From Aurantiacibacter odishensis (lineage in GTDB: Bacteria > Pseudomonadota > Alphaproteobacteria > Sphingomonadales > Sphingomonadaceae): DNA of 64,000 bases. This document shows positions 54,031-62,943 of the stretch, piece by piece. The notes under the pieces are model-generated. The model saw only the letters and a list, made by a program, of their open reading frames with translations, was not told the origin of the DNA and ran no database searches. The stretch lies in contig NZ_QYOS01000023.1 of the NCBI RefSeq assembly GCF_003605195.1, positions 1 through 64,000 on the forward strand, given 5' to 3'. The translations under genes and the position numbers were made by a program. The number at the start of each line of letters is the position of its first letter. Position 1 is the stretch's first letter.

Positions 54031-55289
54031 CGCGCTCGCCCGTCTGGCATCCGTTCCACCAGCACGGCTTGGAAGAGGACATTCCCCTCGTCACCCACGC
54101 CGAAGGAGCCGTGCTGCACACCGCCGACGGCAGGCGGGTAATCGACGCGATTTCAAGCTGGTGGGTCACCACGCACGGCCACAACCACCCCGCGATCATG
54201 CAAGCCGTTCGCGAACAGACCGAGAAGCTGGACCAGCTCATCTTCGCTGGCTGGACCCACGAACCCGCCGAGACACTGGCAAGTGCGCTGGTGGACCTTA
54301 TGCCCGATGGCCTCGACCATGTGTTCTATTCCGACAGCGGATCTACCGCGGTGGAAGTCGCGCTGAAGATGGCGCTGGGATACTGGCACAACCGGGGCGA
54401 GGCGCGGCACCGTATCCTGGTGCTGGAGCACAGCTACCACGGTGACACCATCGGCGCGATGAGCGTGGGCGCGCGCGGTGTGTTCAACCGCCCCTATGCC
54501 CCGTTGCTGTTCGACGTGGGCACCGTGCCTTTCCCCGCCGCCAATCCGCAACCCAGCCTCGATGCGCTGGAAGCAGCCTGCGCGGCAGGCGATGTCGCCG
54601 CCTTCATCGTCGAGCCATTGCTGCTGGGCGCGGGCGGGATGCTGACCTATTCGCCGCAGGTGCTGGCCGAAATGCGTAACGTCTGTGCCCGCCACGGCGT
54701 GCTTTTCATCGCCGACGAGGTGATGACCGGCTGGGGCCGCACCGGCACGCTATTGGCGTGCGAGCAGGCGGGCATCACGCCAGACATCCTGTGCCTTGCC
54801 AAGGGATTGACGGGCGGCTCCATGCCGCTGGCCGTCACCATGGCAACCGCGCCGATTTTCGACGCTCACTACTCTACAGACCGCTCAAAGCTGTTCTTTC
54901 ACTCCTCCAGCTTCACGGCGAACCCCATCGCTTGCGCGGCTGCGGTTGCCAATGTGCGGATCTGGCAGGAGGAGCCGGTGCTGGAACGCGTCGCCACCCT
55001 TGCCGACAGGCTCGGCGCGGTGCTGGTGAAGCTGGCACAGCGGCCGGACGTGGTGAATCCACGCCAGTGCGGCACCATGATCGCCTTCGACGTCGATGTG
55101 GGGGGCGACGCGGGGTACCTCGCCGAGATCGGCCCGCAGATGCGAGCGCATTTCTTTGCGAACGACGTGTTGATCCGGCCGCTCGGCAGCACCGTCTACA
55201 CCATGCCACCCTACTGCATCTCGCAAGACGATATAGACCGGATGGCCGACGTCATGGCCTCAGCCGTCAATACCTGCGTGTCCGAATAA
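54027..55289 (+). CDS. bioA: Adenosylmethionine-8-amino-7-oxononanoate aminotransferase
   Basis: 420 residues, class III PLP aminotransferase. SSWWVTTHGHNHPAI, SDSGSTAVEVALKMA, ADEVMTGWGRTG and the PLP Lys in CLAKGLTGGSMPL are in place. It makes DAPA from KAPA using SAM. The final 23 bases overlap the 3' end of the convergent membrane-protein gene. No BioR-type TTATMKATAA box was seen upstream of the operon. Confidence 0.96.
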   Translation: MTRSPVWHPFHQHGLEEDIPLVTHAEGAVLHTADGRRVIDAISSWWVTTHGHNHPAIMQAVREQTEKLDQLIFAGWTHEPAETLASALVDLMPDGLDHVFYSDSGSTAVEVALKMALGYWHNRGEARHRILVLEHSYHGDTIGAMSVGARGVFNRPYAPLLFDVGTVPFPAANPQPSLDALEAACAAGDVAAFIVEPLLLGAGGMLTYSPQVLAEMRNVCARHGVLFIADEVMTGWGRTGTLLACEQAGITPDILCLAKGLTGGSMPLAVTMATAPIFDAHYSTDRSKLFFHSSSFTANPIACAAAVANVRIWQEEPVLERVATLADRLGAVLVKLAQRPDVVNPRQCGTMIAFDVDVGGDAGYLAEIGPQMRAHFFANDVLIRPLGSTVYTMPPYCISQDDIDRMADVMASAVNTCVSE

Positions 55290-55665
55290 GCGGGAACCCG
55301 GCAGATAATATCTGGGCGGCTAGCCCAAGCATGGGGCCTGTCTCGCTATAGCTTTGAAAATACTCTAGCAGGGACGAGCCGAACAGGGTCACCGCAAGCA
55401 CCGCTTCTGCCAGCAGCAGGAGGATGAGCGCAATTGCCCCCATGAGCAGGCTGTCCCGTGGCTTCCGCACCAATTGGAAATTGCTCAGGATCCAGCCACA
55501 TGCGAACCATGCGATGAGCAGCATGACGGGCAGTTCCATCGCGATGGCGGCAACCTCTCCCACTTGGGGAACGACCAGGAGGACCCGCAGCGTTCCCAGG
55601 ATGAAGCCCGCCGCGAAGAGTGTGACGAAATACACGAAACCCGCCAAGGCCACTTGTCTGATCAC
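55267..55665 (-). CDS. Four-helix membrane protein, unknown
   Basis: 132 residues from a GTG at 55665 with GAAGGAAG 7 bp upstream; the frame extends to 55722 but that part is polar and lacks signals. Four hydrophobic helices with PRDSLLMGAIALILLLLAEAVLAVTLFG toward the end. No motif recognised. It is the last chromosomal gene before the integrated element and overlaps the bioA end. Confidence 0.65.
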   Translation of the reverse strand: MIRQVALAGFVYFVTLFAAGFILGTLRVLLVVPQVGEVAAIAMELPVMLLIAWFACGWILSNFQLVRKPRDSLLMGAIALILLLLAEAVLAVTLFGSSLLEYFQSYSETGPMLGLAAQILSAGFPLIRTRRY

Positions 55666-55922
55666 GTGGGCGCTTCCTTCTGATCCATGCCAAATCCCGG
55701 ACTTGGAACATTTTCGGGTCACGATGGGGCAACTCGAAGAACACGGGCGTTGCTCCTGATATTACTCATCTCGGTTAGCCCAGGCAAAGTCGTGGCGTTG
55801 TTGCATGCAAACGCCGGAACAGCCGGGGAAATCGCCCAAAATCAGCGGAAACAACGGCAATGGAAACCGCAACCATACAGTCACCGGGAACGCCGGAAAG
55901 AATGGCTTCTATCGGGAAGGAA

Positions 55923-55972
55923 TGGATGCCCCGCAAGGATTCGAACCTTGATTGACGGAGTCAGAGTCCGTC
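55923..55972 (-). other. 3' tRNA-Gln(CTG) fragment, attachment-site remnant
   Basis: On the minus strand the sequence gives an anticodon stem-loop (ACGGA-CTCTGAC-TCCGT, anticodon CTG), variable region, T arm (CAAGG-TTCGAAT-CCTTG), 3' acceptor strand CGGGGCA and CCA. The D arm and 5' acceptor strand are missing, so it is not a working tRNA. Such 3' halves are left at one end of elements whose integrase targets a tRNA gene; the intact gene should lie at the other end, outside the window. Confidence 0.82.
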
Positions 55973-56062
55973 ATGACCCCGCAGAAATGCTGCTGTGTCG
56001 GTTGGCGTGTCGCATCCATGTCGCATGCAATGGAGAGCGAGATAATCGCACCACCTTGAACA

Positions 56063-56107
56063 TTGACACCCATTTACTCATATGATAGATAATTTACTCT
56101 CATATGG
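56063..56107 (+). promoter_or_regulatory. Promoter with overlapping direct repeat upstream of antitoxin gene
   Basis: TTGACA at 56063-56068 is a consensus -35. GATAAT at 56088-56093 (19-bp spacer) or TAGATA at 56086 (17-bp spacer) may be the -10. ATTTACTC begins at 56072 and again at 56092, exactly 20 bp apart, each followed by an ATATG (CATATG) box. This placement across the promoter suggests an operator for autorepression by the antitoxin. Confidence 0.65.
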
Positions 56108-56115
56108 AGGACAAC

Positions 56116-56526
56116 ATGGTTGCGGACCTCAAGCTAGTCGAACCCCAGATACAACCGATTACCGACCACGGTCAGGTCTCGAAGATCGTTAAGGCCGTGG
56201 TGCGCGCTTCGGCCGCTTGGGACTTGACCAGCGCGGAAGCCGCTGCGCTGTTCGACGTGTCCATGGCGACGTGGGGTCGGATGAAGGCCGGCACATACAA
56301 GGGCCAATTAGACCGCGACAAAGTCACGAGAGCAAGCCTCATCATTGGCATTTTCAAGGGACTTCGACTGCTGTTCAATGGGCCTCTTACATACAACTGG
56401 CCGACACTTCCCAATCGGGGAGCGCCCTACAATGGCCAGAGGCCGATCGACTTGATGATAGCAGGAGGTATTCCAGCAATGGGAGCTGTGCGACAGCACA
56501 TTGATGCGCTTCGGGGAGGCGTTTGA
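56116..56526 (+). CDS. Xre/MbcA/ParS-like antitoxin (DUF2384)
   Basis: 136 residues from the ATG at 56116, with GGAGG 5 bp upstream; an ATG at 56104 lies on that motif. An N-terminal HTH (DLTSAEAAALFDVSMATWGRMKAG) and C-terminal toxin-binding region with LIIGIFKGLRLLF, FNGPLTYNWPTLPNRGAPYNGQRPIDLMIAGG are the Xre-MbcA-ParS layout. It neutralises the RES toxin and likely represses its own promoter. Toxin gene follows 9 bp later. Confidence 0.88.
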   Translation: MVADLKLVEPQIQPITDHGQVSKIVKAVVRASAAWDLTSAEAAALFDVSMATWGRMKAGTYKGQLDRDKVTRASLIIGIFKGLRLLFNGPLTYNWPTLPNRGAPYNGQRPIDLMIAGGIPAMGAVRQHIDALRGGV

Positions 56527-56535
56527 CGCAATACC

Positions 56536-57258
56536 GTGAGCGACGATGCCCCCCTTGCGCTTCCGCATGCGCTGGAAACCACGGACATAGCGGAAAACGA
56601 TACGATAAGGCTCATCAGCACGGCCTATATCGATGAGCCGGCCATGGCCCCACTAGCAGATGACGAGGCTGATCTCGATTTTCTCGCGGAGATCGAGCGC
56701 AAAACATCCATGCGGCAGAATGAAGATTTGCCGTTGCCGCCAGACGTGGACCGTCGTGAACTGCTGACAGAAGCATCGGGTTACGGCTGGACCTACGTAA
56801 ACGCAGCCTTCTGCTACACGCGACCGAGCGGCAATCGTTTCAACGATGCAAATCGAGGAGCTTGGTATGCTGCTTGGGGCGCTGACGCATCCGAGACAGC
56901 AGTTTCGGAGGTATCATTCCATCTCGCTCGTGAACTCGAAAACGTTGGAGTGTTCGAGAACACCACGGACTATCGCGAACTTGTCGCGGCGTTTATTGGG
57001 CCGTTCATCGATTTGCGCGGGAAGGAAGAAGAGCCTTACCTATCACCTGATGCAACGGTAGGACACGAAGCGGGTCAATTGCTTGCGCGCGAGCTACGAG
57101 GAATTGGCGCAAATGGCGTGCTATATCCGTCAGTGCGGCGTGCTGGTGGTCTGTGCCTAGCTGCATTCCGCACAAATTTGGTGCAGAATGTGCGTCAAGG
57201 GGCGACATGGCGTCTGACGTGGACTGGAGCACCCACCCCCTCGGTCACAGCAATTTAG
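56536..57258 (+). CDS. RES-domain toxin (NAD+ phosphorylase/ADP-ribosyl type)
   Basis: 240 residues. The C-terminal RES domain has the key Arg (PSGNRFND, Arg101), Glu (WGADASETAVSE, Glu120 or Glu125) and Ser (VLYPSVRRAGG, Ser199). RES toxins degrade NAD+ or modify targets and are blocked by Xre/MbcA antitoxins. The N-terminal ~85 residues are an acidic extension of unknown role. It converges on the integrase gene with a 4-bp overlap. Confidence 0.88.
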   Translation: MSDDAPLALPHALETTDIAENDTIRLISTAYIDEPAMAPLADDEADLDFLAEIERKTSMRQNEDLPLPPDVDRRELLTEASGYGWTYVNAAFCYTRPSGNRFNDANRGAWYAAWGADASETAVSEVSFHLARELENVGVFENTTDYRELVAAFIGPFIDLRGKEEEPYLSPDATVGHEAGQLLARELRGIGANGVLYPSVRRAGGLCLAAFRTNLVQNVRQGATWRLTWTGAPTPSVTAI

Positions 57259-58406
57259 TCAGTATTGGCGAACAGAGCCCGTTCGATCGCGAGCGCGTCC
57301 GCAGCACCCCGGTCCGCTTGCTCGAAAAGGTGACCGTAGATGTCGAAGGTCACCTGGATCGACCCATGCCCTACGAGCGTCTGCACCCGTTTCGGGTTCA
57401 GTCGCTGGTCAATCCAGAGCGAAGCAGCAGCATGACGAAATATGTGTGCAGTGTATTTCGCGACGTCTGCGTCTTCACGTTCGCCCCGCTTGGTTACTCC
57501 TGCAGCGACTAGGATCGGTTTGAGATGGTTTTTCGCCATCACGGTATGAGAAAGAACCCTGCCCTTTTGGCTCGGAAACACCAGCTCAAGGGGGTGGAAG
57601 GGGCAGGCCATTTTCCATTCGCGGAGAGTCGATACAACTCGACTGGGAATCGGTATCTCTCGAAATCCAGAAGCCGACTTCGGAGGGCCGAGTTGACCTT
57701 TCGCATCTGCACGCTGTTCGACCCGCACACTGCCATTTTTCAGATTGATTGCGGACCAAGCAAGGCCGCGAACTTCAGAAGCTCGCATCCCAGTGAAGAT
57801 CACCAATTCGACAATCGCGCGTCCCATTAAGTCTTTGGACGCGGCGGCAGCTTCGAGGATCGCACGAATCTCGGCCTTGCTGGGTGGAGAAACCTGACGC
57901 CTTTTGCGAGGAGCTTTTGGGACCTTCACGGCCAGCGCTACGTTCTGCCCGACCAACGCCCTTGCTTGAGCATCGGTCAGGATCGCCTTGAAGCTTCGAA
58001 AGACGCGCGTTGCCATCGGCCGCGAAAGATCGGCCAGCCAGCTATCCAGAAGCGCGCGCACCTTCGGCGCGGTGAGCTGCGAGAGCTTCTGTGCTCCACA
58101 CCGTGGCACGATATGCAGCCGAATGTGCTGCTCGTAGGCAGCGATGGTGGTGGGTTCGCGATCGCTCGCGCGCACGCTGTCCAACCAAAGCTCCGCTGCT
58201 TTGGCGACCGTGGTGGAGATGCTGTCAGGTGTATGGACACCTTGCTGCACCTCGGCGAGAGCGTTGACCGCCCAAGAGTCAGCGTCCTTCTTCCGAGCGA
58301 ACTGCTTCGCCCTGCGCTTTCCAGCAGCATCGCGATAGTCAACGATCCAAGCGGATCGCTTTTCTCCCGAAGGCGTCTTCCAAGACCGCTTACGGACGGA
58401 CGACAT
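57255..58406 (-). CDS. Tyrosine-type site-specific integrase
   Basis: 383 residues from the ATG at 58406. N-terminal Arm-type and SAM-like core-binding domains (residues ~1-160), then the catalytic domain: FTGMRASEVRGL (Arg208), HIFRHAAA (His321, Arg324), VGHGS (His347) and DIYGHL with nucleophile Tyr357. It would recombine the tRNA-Gln attachment site. It overlaps the upstream DNA-binding gene by 17 bp, so the two are co-expressed. Confidence 0.93.
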   Translation of the reverse strand: MSSVRKRSWKTPSGEKRSAWIVDYRDAAGKRRAKQFARKKDADSWAVNALAEVQQGVHTPDSISTTVAKAAELWLDSVRASDREPTTIAAYEQHIRLHIVPRCGAQKLSQLTAPKVRALLDSWLADLSRPMATRVFRSFKAILTDAQARALVGQNVALAVKVPKAPRKRRQVSPPSKAEIRAILEAAAASKDLMGRAIVELVIFTGMRASEVRGLAWSAINLKNGSVRVEQRADAKGQLGPPKSASGFREIPIPSRVVSTLREWKMACPFHPLELVFPSQKGRVLSHTVMAKNHLKPILVAAGVTKRGEREDADVAKYTAHIFRHAAASLWIDQRLNPKRVQTLVGHGSIQVTFDIYGHLFEQADRGAADALAIERALFANTD

Positions 58407-59001
58407 AATCCTCCGCATGGGCCAACAGACCCTTTGCAAGCTCAACCGCATCAACGTCCGCGACGTGGGCGATTGCCTTCACGAGCCTTACGAACAGGGC
58501 TCCAACGTCGATGCGAACAGCGGAAAAGGGCACTTCCGCGGGTTGCTGGTCGCCGGTGCATTCGGAAGCGATCCAAGTAGCCACTCGAACGCCGAGATCG
58601 CGAGGAGTCGAAAGGAGCCGGTGCATGCAGCACCACGCCGTGACCGTCTTCCCGCCAGGCCATTCTCCTCCATCCACCGCCAGCCTCAATTCGTCCGGTG
58701 ATACATCATGATGGGCCAGAAACCCGAAGCATTCCCTCACAACACCATCGGTGTCCTCGACAGCCGAGACTGCGTAATCAGGCGACAGGCCAGCATCGAT
58801 TAGCGCAAGCGCGATCGACACGTCGGCAAGCTGCTCGAAGTCGAACTTGGCGACTTTGCCACGCCCGGTCGCCAACCCCTGCGGGCACCCCTTCTTTCGC
58901 AGATTCTCCAATCGCGCACGCAGCGCGAGCTTATCAGCGTCAGGCACGCTGAAGACATGCGCAGCGATCTTTTCGACTTCTCGTGTGGAAAGCTGGATCA
59001 T
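58390..59001 (-). CDS. Putative MerR-like DNA-binding protein upstream of integrase
   Basis: 203 residues from the ATG at 59001 (a TTG at 59037 is possible; neither has a clear ribosome-binding site). Residues ~15-75 (LENLRKKGCPQ ... GKVAKFDFEQLADVSIALALIDAGLSPDYAV) follow the wing-and-helix pattern of MerR-type regulators found next to phage-like integrases. The C-terminal part has WCCMHRLL with vicinal cysteines. It may regulate integrase or excision. Function is inferred from context. Confidence 0.5.
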   Translation of the reverse strand: MIQLSTREVEKIAAHVFSVPDADKLALRARLENLRKKGCPQGLATGRGKVAKFDFEQLADVSIALALIDAGLSPDYAVSAVEDTDGVVRECFGFLAHHDVSPDELRLAVDGGEWPGGKTVTAWCCMHRLLSTPRDLGVRVATWIASECTGDQQPAEVPFSAVRIDVGALFVRLVKAIAHVADVDAVELAKGLLAHAEDYVVRP

Positions 59002-59101
59002 GACAATGACGTTAGCCTTGCCGTCATATCTTGACAAGCGAAAAAGCGTCCTCCATGGGAAATCACGTTATTGTTACCGTCATCTAGAAAAGGATCTTCA
59101 T

Positions 59102-59278
59102 TTGCACTCGGATTTGATCGTCGGCGCTGATGGCGCTGCCCTCTACACAGGACTTTCTCGGCGCACCGTCTACAGGCTGGTCGAAGAGGGTCACATCCCG
59201 GCTGTCCGTAAGGGACGCCGCCTCTATTTCCGCAAGTCGGAACTCGACCGTGCGTTCAGCACACGAGAAGCCGCATAA
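59102..59278 (+). CDS. Excisionase-like helix-turn-helix protein (AlpA/HTH_17 type)
   Basis: 58 residues from a TTG with AAAAGGA ~7 bp upstream. The whole protein is one HTH: AALYTGLSRRTVYRLVEEGHIPAVRKGRRLYFRKSELDRAF. Such proteins act as excisionases or transcriptional activators of integrative elements. It diverges from the integrase operon and is followed by the HUH-like gene 46 bp away. Confidence 0.85.
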   Translation: MHSDLIVGADGAALYTGLSRRTVYRLVEEGHIPAVRKGRRLYFRKSELDRAFSTREAA

Positions 59279-59324
59279 CGAATGCCGCACAAAAACATGT
59301 CATCGCTTCCATGGCGACCGTGAG

Positions 59325-60143
59325 ATGTCGGTGCGTAAAATCTCGGCAAGTCGTCTAGCCGATTACAACGGGCCACGGCGCGCAAAACCGAAGCTGAATC
59401 CGCAGAAGCGTGAGCGTTCGACCCTGCTCGCTGACGAAGAACAACTGCTGAAGGCGCTGTTCTTCGACGATGCAGTCCGAGCCTTCTGGGACACTGTCAT
59501 GGGGCGCCCTCGCGACCCTATGTCAGTATGGGTGGATTCTGACCAAAGCTGGAACGAGACACTGCTGCAACCATGCGAACTACCTGAATGGGAAAGCATG
59601 AGTGAGCGGATGAAGATGTTCGTCGGCTTCGATGTGGCTATGGAGTTCGGCTGGTGCTTCACATTCACCGCCAACATTTCTCCTGACCTGGTGGACAAAT
59701 GGAAAACCGAGGGAAGCGACCTCGTTGCGAATGTGCAGCAGCGGGTAAAGCGCCACATGGGCGCGAAGGGCATATCGGACATGCCGATTTGCTGGGTGCT
59801 GGAAGCGCGCACCAAGAGCGGCAAGAGCCGCAACAAGCCGCACATCCATGGCATTGCCATTTGCGAAGATCCGTTGCTCGCGACAAAGCTGAAGCTCGCG
59901 CTCGAACTCGCTCTGGCGACCGGCCTCGACAAGAGGAAGCGTCGGACCGCGGTTCAGGTCAAACGCGGATACGCGAAGCCCAATGATCCCATGGGGCGGT
60001 TCCGCTGGGTCTCATACATTACGAAGAACGCGCACCTCTACGACAGGCGGTTCGGGAAACGTCGGGTCTACATCAGCAGGAGCTATACACAGGTTGCTCG
60101 GCTGGCATGGGCTGTGCGGCGCGACGACTGCTTGGCGGCCTAG
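59325..60143 (+). CDS. HUH endonuclease-like (rolling-circle replication initiator-like) protein
   Basis: 272 residues from the ATG at 59325. Motif 1-like CFTFTANISP (111-120), an HUH metal motif KPHIHGIAI (His173, His175) after ICWVLEARTKSG, and a motif 3-like WVSYITKNAH with Tyr231 and Lys234 at YxxK spacing. This is the order in Rep/relaxase HUH enzymes of small replicons and inovirus-like elements. A role in nicking for replication or transfer of the element is inferred. The Lys/Arg-rich linkers fit DNA binding. Confidence 0.65.
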   Translation: MSVRKISASRLADYNGPRRAKPKLNPQKRERSTLLADEEQLLKALFFDDAVRAFWDTVMGRPRDPMSVWVDSDQSWNETLLQPCELPEWESMSERMKMFVGFDVAMEFGWCFTFTANISPDLVDKWKTEGSDLVANVQQRVKRHMGAKGISDMPICWVLEARTKSGKSRNKPHIHGIAICEDPLLATKLKLALELALATGLDKRKRRTAVQVKRGYAKPNDPMGRFRWVSYITKNAHLYDRRFGKRRVYISRSYTQVARLAWAVRRDDCLAA

Positions 60144-60439
60144 CTGATAAGTTGATTTTTGTTGGTGTTTTGTTGAGCGGATTCCGGTGTTTTCGTGGCG
60201 AGCGTTCGCCGGCGACACGACGAATATGTCTGCGTAGACGCTTTCCGCCCTTCATCGGCGCTTGCCCACAATCCCGAATATCCGCCGTTTTCAGCGACCG
60301 CACAAATTCACCGCCGGTTGACTCGCTCAACTTCTTCGCGGCGCGCACTTCCCATCGCCGCCACAGCATTGCCCACCCGCATCCACCACAGCGCGCAGCT
60401 ACGCATCGAGCATCACCAACAGCAAAAGGTAATGCTCAA
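60144..60439. other. 296-bp gap in the element
   Basis: Between the HUH-like gene and the 175-residue unknown gene. It has no frame with a ribosome-binding site on either strand and no evident terminator. A short TGTTTTGTTG stretch follows the HUH stop. If the HUH enzyme acts in cis, its nick site might be here, but I see no convincing hairpin. Confidence 0.4.
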
Positions 60440-60967
60440 ATGCGTTTTGAATTGTATCGCGTCACGATCTCTCGTGCTCACCGGCGTGTCACCGGCTTCG
60501 TGCTGGCCTCCGACCCACAGCGGGCCGAGGAAATCGTCGTCGCCAACGAAGTCGAACTTAATCAGGAGAATGACGGCTTCACCGTCGAGCGGGTGGACGA
60601 CACACTGCCGGAGGGCCAACGGCTGGGACTCGACGCCCTGCTCGAATGCGCTCCGGCGGGCTTCGCCAGCTTCAATCCACAGGTCGGCTGGATCGCGCAT
60701 GCGCTCCCCGCACCGAAGCTGCATCTTTATCGGATCGAGGAAGTGTCCGGCGACGAGCATTTCGTTGTCGCACCCACCGGAGATGTCGCTGCGGCCGTCT
60801 ACTGTGAGTGTGTCGAGCTGAAGGAAGGCGAAGCGCGAATGTTCCGCATCCATGACGGCGCGATCGGCCTGAAGAACGAGGCGCTTCGAGGTTTGCCAGC
60901 GCTTCTGGAGTTCGGCCCCGTTGGCCTCGCGATGTTTACCGAGAGCGGCTGGTCGTTCAAGGACTAG
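60440..60967 (+). CDS. Unknown 175-residue protein of the element
   Basis: ATG at 60440 with AAAGG ~10 bp upstream. Soluble and acidic, with two related halves: VASDPQRAEEIVVANEVEL ... LPEGQRLGLDALLECAPAGFASF and APTGDVAAAVYCECVELKEGEARMF ... LKNEALRGLPALLEFGPVGLAMF. The shared x-AL(L)E-G/A-F pattern suggests an internal duplication. No known domain recognised. It lies between the HUH-like gene and hsdM. Confidence 0.65.
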   Translation: MRFELYRVTISRAHRRVTGFVLASDPQRAEEIVVANEVELNQENDGFTVERVDDTLPEGQRLGLDALLECAPAGFASFNPQVGWIAHALPAPKLHLYRIEEVSGDEHFVVAPTGDVAAAVYCECVELKEGEARMFRIHDGAIGLKNEALRGLPALLEFGPVGLAMFTESGWSFKD

Positions 60968-61122
60968 CTGAATATTACTGAATCGAGCTTGTCGTGTTTT
61001 GGTGTTCCATTTCACGACAAGCTTTTCTTCGTCGCATCTCCCAGTATCGCGGTTGCGCGCTCCGAATACTGCCTTGCCGATAACTTCGCAGTGCGGCACT
61101 AACCCCTGCAAAGGGGAAACCA

Positions 61123-62943
61123 GTGAATCATCAATCGCTTTCGGCGTTTATCTGGTCGGTCGCGGACCTATTGCGCGGCGACTACAAGCAATCTGAATAT
61201 GGGCGCGTCATCCTCCCGTTCACGGTGCTTCGGCGCCTCGACTGCGTGCTCGCTCCCACCAAGGACGCGGTGCTCGAAGCGGCTGGAAAGGGGCACCCCG
61301 ACCCGATGCTGCTGCGCGCATCGCAGACCACCTTCTTCAACCGTAGTCCGCTCGACCTCGTGAAGCTGGTCGGCGATCAAGACAACATCGCCACCAACCT
61401 ACTCTCCTACATCCAAGGCTTCTCGCCGGAGGTGCGCGACATCTTTGAGCAGTTCGAATTCGCCGCGCAGATCGACAGGCTCGCCAAGAACGGCCTGCTC
61501 TATCAGGTGACCGAGCGCTTCGCTGGCATCGACCTCCACCCCAGCACCGTCGATAACAACCAGATGGGGCTCGTCTTCGAGGAGCTGATCCGGCGTTTCG
61601 CGGAAATCTCGAACGAGACGGCTGGTGAGCATTTCACGCCGCGCGAAGTCATCCGGCTGATGGTCAACCTTATCTTCGTCGAGGATGACGATGTGCTCTC
61701 CAAGCCGAGCGTCGTGCGCACCATCTACGATCCCACGGCGGGCACCGGCGGCATGCTCTCCATCGCGGGGGAATACCTGCACGAGCATAACCCGCTGGCG
61801 CACCTCACCATGTCAGGGCAGGAGCTGAACCCGGAGTCCTACGCGATCTGCAAGGCCGACATGCTCATCAAGGGGCAGGACATCACCAAGATCGTGCAGG
61901 GCAACACGCTCTCCGATGACGGTCATCCCGGCCAGACCTTCGATTACATGCTCTCCAACCCGCCCTTCGGCGTGGAATGGAAGAAGGTGCAGAAGGAGGT
62001 GAAGGAGGAGCACCAACGGCTGGGTCATGCAGGTCGGTTCGGTCCTGGCCTGCCCCGTGTTTCCGATGGCTCGCTGCTGTTCCTGATGCACCTGCTTTCC
62101 AAGATGCGACCCAAGGCCGAAGGCGGCTGCCGCTTCGGCATCGTGCTCAACGGCTCACCGCTGTTCACCGGGGCGGCTGGTAGCGGGGAGAGCGAGATCA
62201 GGCGCTATGTGCTGGAGAATGACCTAGTCGAGGCGATCATCGCACTGCCGACCGACATGTTCTACAACACCGGCATCGCTACCTATGTCTGGATACTGTC
62301 GAACAAGAAGCCGACGGAGCGTCAGGGCAAGGTGCAGCTGATCGACGCCAGCAGCTTCTGGCAGCGCATGCGCAAATCGCTCGGCAGCAAGCGCAAGCAG
62401 ATGGGTGACGAGCAGATCGGCGAGGTGACGCAGTTGTTCGGCGCGTTTGTCGAGGCAGAGTTGGCGACAGTGCTGGACGCGGAGGGCAAGGAGGTCATTC
62501 GGCAGATCGTGCGCGAGGGCGAGACGGGACCGTCCGCACCGGAAGGTGGCAAGGTGAAGCTCGCGCCGCTCTCTCGCATCTTCGACAACACAAACTTCGG
62601 CTACCACACCATCACGGTCGAGCGACCGGAGCTGGATGAGGATGGAAAGCCGGTGCTGGGGCAGCGCGGAAAGGCCAAGGGCAAGCCGGTCGCCGACACC
62701 AGTCTACGCGACAGCGAGAATGTGCCGCTGATCGAAGACGTTGACGCCTATTTCGAGCGGGAGGTGAAGCCACACGCACCCGACGCATGGATCGACAAGT
62801 CGAAAACCAAGATCGGCTACGAAATCCCGTTTAACCGCCACTTCTACGTGTTTGAGCCGCCGCGTGCGCTGGAAGAGATCGACGCGGAGCTTGGCGAGGT
62901 GTCCGACCGAATTCGCGCGCTTTTGAAGGACATGGCTGCGTGA
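61123..62943 (+). CDS. hsdM: Type I restriction-modification system methyltransferase subunit
   Basis: 606 residues. N-terminal HsdM_N helical domain, then the N6-adenine methyltransferase: SAM site [10 protein letters not shown] (203-211) and catalytic NPPF (279-282) in [13 protein letters not shown]. It methylates adenine in the bipartite target chosen by HsdS. Length is on the long side, with a C-terminal region including a helical tail for HsdS contact. hsdS starts in a GTGA overlap. Confidence 0.95.
   Translation: MNHQSLSAFIWSVADLLRGDYKQSEYGRVILPFTVLRRLDCVLAPTKDAVLEAAGKGHPDPMLLRASQTTFFNRSPLDLVKLVGDQDNIATNLLSYIQGFSPEVRDIFEQFEFAAQIDRLAKNGLLYQVTERFAGIDLHPSTVDNNQMGLVFEELIRRFAEISNETAGEHFTPREVIRLMVNLIFVEDDDVLSKPSVVRTIYDPTAGTGGMLSIAGEYLHEHNPLAHLTMSGQELNPESYAICKADMLIKGQDITKIVQGNTLSDDGHPGQTFDYMLSNPPFGVEWKKVQKEVKEEHQRLGHAGRFGPGLPRVSDGSLLFLMHLLSKMRPKAEGGCRFGIVLNGSPLFTGAAGSGESEIRRYVLENDLVEAIIALPTDMFYNTGIATYVWILSNKKPTERQGKVQLIDASSFWQRMRKSLGSKRKQMGDEQIGEVTQLFGAFVEAELATVLDAEGKEVIRQIVREGETGPSAPEGGKVKLAPLSRIFDNTNFGYHTITVERPELDEDGKPVLGQRGKAKGKPVADTSLRDSENVPLIEDVDAYFEREVKPHAPDAWIDKSKTKIGYEIPFNRHFYVFEPPRALEEIDAELGEVSDRIRALLKDMAA

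Noticed and set aside
55923-56000. Complete tRNA gene
   Set aside because: No D arm or 5' acceptor strand complementary to CGGGGCA was found beyond the anticodon arm; it is only a 3' fragment.
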